From Neospora caninum Liverpool (taxonomy: Eukaryota > Apicomplexa > Conoidasida > Eucoccidiorida > Sarcocystidae), in the NCBI RefSeq assembly GCF_000208865.1, contig NC_018393.1, forward strand, positions 1,488,001-1,552,000: a stretch of 64,000 nucleotides of DNA. The letters run 5' to 3'. The notes under the pieces are model-generated. The model worked only from the letters and a program-made list of their open reading frames with translations, was not told where the DNA came from and ran no database searches. Below, in pieces: positions 60,304-64,000 of this stretch (position 1 is its first letter; each line of letters opens with the position of its first letter). Made by a program: the position numbers and the translations under genes.

Positions 60304-61560
60304 CCTGCTGGGGGCAGCAGAAATCCGGTGAGAAAGTCATGAGCAAGCCAAGACTTATGTAAGCAGGCAAACGTCCGTACCCCGCGCCAGCGTTGTCTCC
60401 ACAGACAGGCAGGCGCTATTGGTTACGGACAGTCCCAGAAGCCGCATACCAACACAGCTATATACATGCAATGTACATATTATATATATGTAAGTGTATG
60501 CTGGCATATACACACAGAGATCATGCAGGCGTTTTATATTGCACAAGGATACACGCGTTCGGATGCACCGACGTGTACATTACGACTGGCGTTATTTTTG
60601 AGGATTAAACAAGGGGAAAGCAAAAAGGTACGTAGGATGAGGTTGGCACCGATAATAGGAGCGCATACACAAGCAAATATACGGTCTCGAGATGCACGTA
60701 TTCGGGGATCGAAGGCTCCTCCGTCTATCAATCACCAACCTCAAGCGAAATTGCGCAGCACACGGCACTTGCTGGTGTCCTTTGCCAGCTGAGGTCATTA
60801 AAAGCGTCTCTGGTACACCTACGATGGCGTACGACACAAGCATATTGTTCGAAATCGCAAGCAGACATACAGAAATCTTTTTTTTTTTGCTTATTCATGT
60901 GCAGGTTCTCCGCCGGCTCGTGGCTAGCGCATGTGCAACGATCTCGTGCTACTGCAAGGTCGACGAGACAAACCAGGGAAGCTTTGCGATACAGCGAAAA
61001 GAGCAGTCCCGTTCACTGTACATACATATCAACAAAAACAGGCGTGATCCGGGCTTGGTAAGAACAAGAAAAAAGTGCAGAGAAGCACGTGATCGCGTGG
61101 AGGATGGCCTCCTAGTTGTTAGCCAGGAAACAATAACGGGAACGCCACTCGGAGCACACAGCGTTCCGCGTCGATTTGACCGTTGGACGGACTCTCGCTC
61201 ACCGCTTGTTTTTGTTGCCTACCACACGCCTGTGTCTGTGCGTACAATGTGTCGCGCCCTATAGAGTCGATTTTGTGCATGCATGCGCTGTCGGGCAAAC
61301 CCGGCCCTGCCACAGGGCCTACAGCTGCCTCGTGTTTTTTTGTACACAGCGCGTGCTGCAGAGGCCCTCCCCCACTGGCCTAAGTGGGGAGAAGAAGCAC
61401 AGAAATTCGTGGGGGTTTTCCCGGGAAACAAGGAAAATCCACTATTTCTGAACAGATGCCGAAGGCCACCCATCTCGGGTGAAAAGCTGTCTTTTGCTTT
61501 TTTCGGTGTTTTCTTCCCTCAATTTCCCGGGTCTGCCGCACCGGAAAAAGCAAATCAAAA
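60304..61560. promoter_or_regulatory. Divergent promoter region, presenilin and RPL8
   Basis: The presenilin and RPL8 start codons are about 1.26 kb apart on opposite strands, so this segment should drive both. A TGCATGCATGCG element at 61276-61287, about 275 bases before the RPL8 ATG, fits the TGCATGC-type motif reported for ribosomal-protein promoters in Toxoplasma. I did not find the companion TCGGCTTATATTCGG motif. No coding frame in the region looks real. Confidence 0.5.
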
Positions 61561-63829
61561 ATGGGGCGCGTCATCAGAGGTAAGTTGCTACATTCGCCTG
61601 CGTATTTTCCCCGGAAGGAGACCGCATGGCCTCCATTTTCACCTACCGAAGGTGGCATGCGTGGCTTTCCAGAACCATCCTCTGTTTATCTTTTTTCCGG
61701 GATCTGTTTTAATTTGTATCCCCAATTCCTTTCTGTGGAGGACCGACTGTGGGGGGGTGCCGGCTGCCGCGAGCGTTTACCTCGCACTGCATGCCAGACG
61801 GAAAGATTCAAATGCGAGGATTGTTACGCAGAGAGTTGATATGCAAGGATGAAGGGAGTCCCCTTTCTTCTCTTTAGCACCCATATTCTGGAGAAAGGGG
61901 GGGACACACCCGCGTGAGGCTCGAAAGACTCTGGGGTGGACGTACACCCATTCCGCGACGCGTGCCCTGGGTAGAAATCCTGGTGCGTAATGATGAAGGT
62001 CGGGACTCTTCAAATCGTGGGCACTCGGCTGTGAGGGGCGGGGAGAGCACTGCTGAGGAAGGGCAGAATTGTTCCCGTGCAAGATATAGGGCTGCTCCTG
62101 AGAAACCGCTTCGTTCTGCGTCAGTGCGATGCTGAGCCGGTGATGATTTGTGCCTTCACGCGTTCAGCGATGTAGATGAGGTGTGCAGAGTGGCAGAGAA
62201 GGAGGCGTGGGCGTTTTCCGTGCATACACTGTCTGCGTGTGCCTTTGAGGCATGTGTTTTGGTTTGCAGCTCAACGTAAGGGTCGCGGAAGCGTTTTCCG
62301 TGCCCATACGCACAAGCGTAAGGGAGAGGCGAAGCTGCGTCCTTTGGACTACGCAGAACGTCGCGGTTACATCAAGGGTCTCGTGAAGGACATCATCCAC
62401 GACCCCGGTCGCGGTGCGCCTCTCGCAGAAGTCTCCTTCCGTGATGCTTACCGCTACAAGCTGAACAAGCAGCGCATGGTTGCCGTCGAAGGAATGTACA
62501 CCGGGCAGTTCATCTACTGCGGCAAGAACGGTAAGAAGGTATAGACAGGCCACGAGACGTTCTCTCGATTTCCCCGTCCCTACCTCGTTTCCACACTAGC
62601 TTGTCCCGGTGTTGCCTGCTGCGAAAAGTAGACGGTTGGTGGAATAAAACCACTTCTCGTGGAGTGGAGGGCCTGTATCATTTTACAGTTGTCCGTAGCC
62701 GGTGGAGGTGGTGTTCGGTGACGGAAGAGGGAGTCCGAAAGGCACGTACCCGCCCGCAGAGGCATTCTGCGCGCCATCGAGTGACCTCGGTTCGGAGGTG
62801 GGTTTGTTCCGCAGTCGCTTGCGGGGCTGTTTGACACGTCTCTCTTCCGTACGCCGCATCCGTGTTCGCAGCGGCCTTGACCATTGGAAACGTCCTGCCG
62901 CTGAACAAAATGCCGGAAGGTACCGTCGTCTCGAACGTTGAGGAGAAGGCTGGAGATCGCGGAACGCTTGCGCGCACGAGCGGCACCTATGCGACGGTTG
63001 TCGGCCACAGCGACGACGGCGCTAAGACCCGCATTCGTCTTCCCTCTGGCGCCAGAAAAACCGTCAGTGGCTACTCGCGTGCCATGGTCGGCATCGTTGC
63101 AGGTGAGAGGAGAACTGCAGGCGGCTTTGGTGGCGGAGGAGTTCATAACCATATATTTCTATCTGTAGTGGTGGTGATAGGGCTTGTTTGTAGAGTCGAG
63201 TCAATTCGCGGCATACGGGTCTGTCCGTTTACCGTGTCCGGGCATGTGTATCCCGTTTCTTTATCTTCATATGCTGTTCCATCGACGCGGAGATGTTTCA
63301 CGAGCCTTAACAAGTTTGTGGACGGCCGTCGTTTCCGAGCTGTGATTGAAACCACCCAGTGTATGCTATTGCGTCCGGGAACGCTCCATCTGCGGTGTTT
63401 CCTCACCGATGTAGAGCTTGATAGAGAGAGCACACGCCTATGTGGACGGGGTCGTGCTGCGGTGAGTTTTGCTTGCGAGCAGCGTTTCTGTCCGCGGCAA
63501 AGTTTAGCCGTTGGAAGGGGGCAGCGCGTGCAACGTGTATGCGCGTGTGTGCGTCAGGTGGTGGGCGTATTGACAAGCCGATGTTGAAGGCCGGGAATGC
63601 GTACCACAAGTACAAGGTGAAGAGAAACTGCTGGCCGAAGGTGCGTGGTGTGGCTATGAACCCGGTCGAGCATCCTCACGGTGGTGGTAACCATCAGCAC
63701 ATTGGTCACCCGTCTACGGTGTCTCGCATGGCGGCTCCTGGACAGAAAGTCGGTCTTATTGCTGCGCGTAGAACGGGTCTGCTCCGTGGTGGTCGCAAGA
63801 CGAAGTTGGCTGGAAAGTCTCAGGAGTAA
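61561..63829 (+). CDS. RPL8: 60S ribosomal protein L8 (uL2)
   Basis: uL2 sits at the base of the peptidyl transferase centre and bridges the subunits. Four exons: 61561-61579, 62270-62530, 62872-63102, 63558-63829, giving 260 residues, the normal eukaryotic length. The first exon codes only MGRVIR plus one base. Exon 2 begins [19 protein letters not shown]; exon 3 has [20 protein letters not shown]; exon 4 has the conserved [16 protein letters not shown] loop, whose histidine is essential in bacterial L2, and ends LAGKSQE. All junctions are GT-AG and in phase. The gene is intact. Confidence 0.98.
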
Positions 63830-64000
63830 TTGGAACAGAGAGAACGAAAGAGAAAGGCTGATGGACGCAACGCGGTGCAAGCGAGCGGGACCGTTCTTGG
63901 CGTGGCCGCATGTCTTGAGAAGGGAAAAGAGAGTTCTTCTCCAGTTCGTGTCGTGGGGGACAGCCAGAATGGCTCTGTTCTCAGTGGCATAGCGTAGTCT
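63830..64000. other. 3' flank of RPL8
   Basis: The 170 bases after the RPL8 stop hold no coding frame of note and presumably carry the 3' UTR. No clear AATAAA signal is seen. Confidence 0.5.

Noticed and set aside
60692..61264. 190-residue plus-strand frame between presenilin and RPL8
   Set aside because: It has no family match, contains an intron-like poly-T run and lies in the promoter region.
62131..62165. Second box C-like GTGATGAT in RPL8 intron 1
   Set aside because: No CTGA box follows at a usable distance before the exon.
1..64000. tRNA, rRNA, CRISPR and complete transposons
   Set aside because: I looked for tRNA B boxes, paired direct repeats, terminal inverted repeats and reverse transcriptase or transposase motifs and saw none that hold up.

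Overview
The window is nuclear DNA from an apicomplexan, most likely a tissue-cyst coccidian (Toxoplasma, Neospora or Hammondia type). The evidence is GC-rich genes broken by many short GT-AG introns, purine/pyrimidine-rich introns full of TA, TATG and TG microsatellites, abundant TGCATGC boxes, a SUB1-type microneme subtilisin, and a fragment of apicoplast tufA inserted in nuclear DNA. I cannot separate the genera by reading alone. Coding exons were joined by hand: junctions were accepted only where donor, acceptor and reading phase agreed.

Layout. 254-4715 (-): splicing factor CWC25, 5' exon not found. 4716-8398: no firm gene, but an AT-rich apicoplast tufA insertion at about 6.63-6.74 kb. 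8399-24088 (-): a very large GCN2-like eIF2-alpha kinase (kinase domain followed by a HisRS-like region) in 13 exons. 24422-28961: poorly resolved; one convincing terminal exon of an unassigned minus-strand gene. 28962-33752 (-): YTH-domain m6A-reader protein in 7 exons. 33753-36323: divergent promoter region. 36324-41652 (+): Qa-SNARE (syntaxin) in 10 exons, with an approximately 430-bp TATG repeat in an intron and an unusual luminal tail. 41653-45186: gene-poor, with a 40-bp tandem repeat. 45187-51181 (+): SUB1-like secreted subtilisin with a 75-bp minisatellite encoding a Pro/His-rich spacer and a GPI-type C-terminus. 51182-56150: gene-poor convergent spacer. 56151-60303 (-): presenilin (gamma-secretase-type aspartyl protease). 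60304-61560: divergent promoter with a TGCATGCATGCG box. 61561-63829 (+): ribosomal protein RPL8 (uL2), complete.

The genes do not form one pathway. CWC25 (splicing catalysis), YTH (m6A reading), GCN2-like kinase (translation control by amino-acid/tRNA status) and RPL8 (ribosome) belong to RNA and translation; the syntaxin, SUB1 and presenilin belong to the endomembrane and secretory system. The oddest things seen are the apicoplast insertion, the presenilin with a Trp-Asp first catalytic motif, the syntaxin with about 120 residues beyond its membrane anchor, the large inserts in the GCN2-like kinase, and the minisatellite inside SUB1. I did not find a clearly new multi-gene system.
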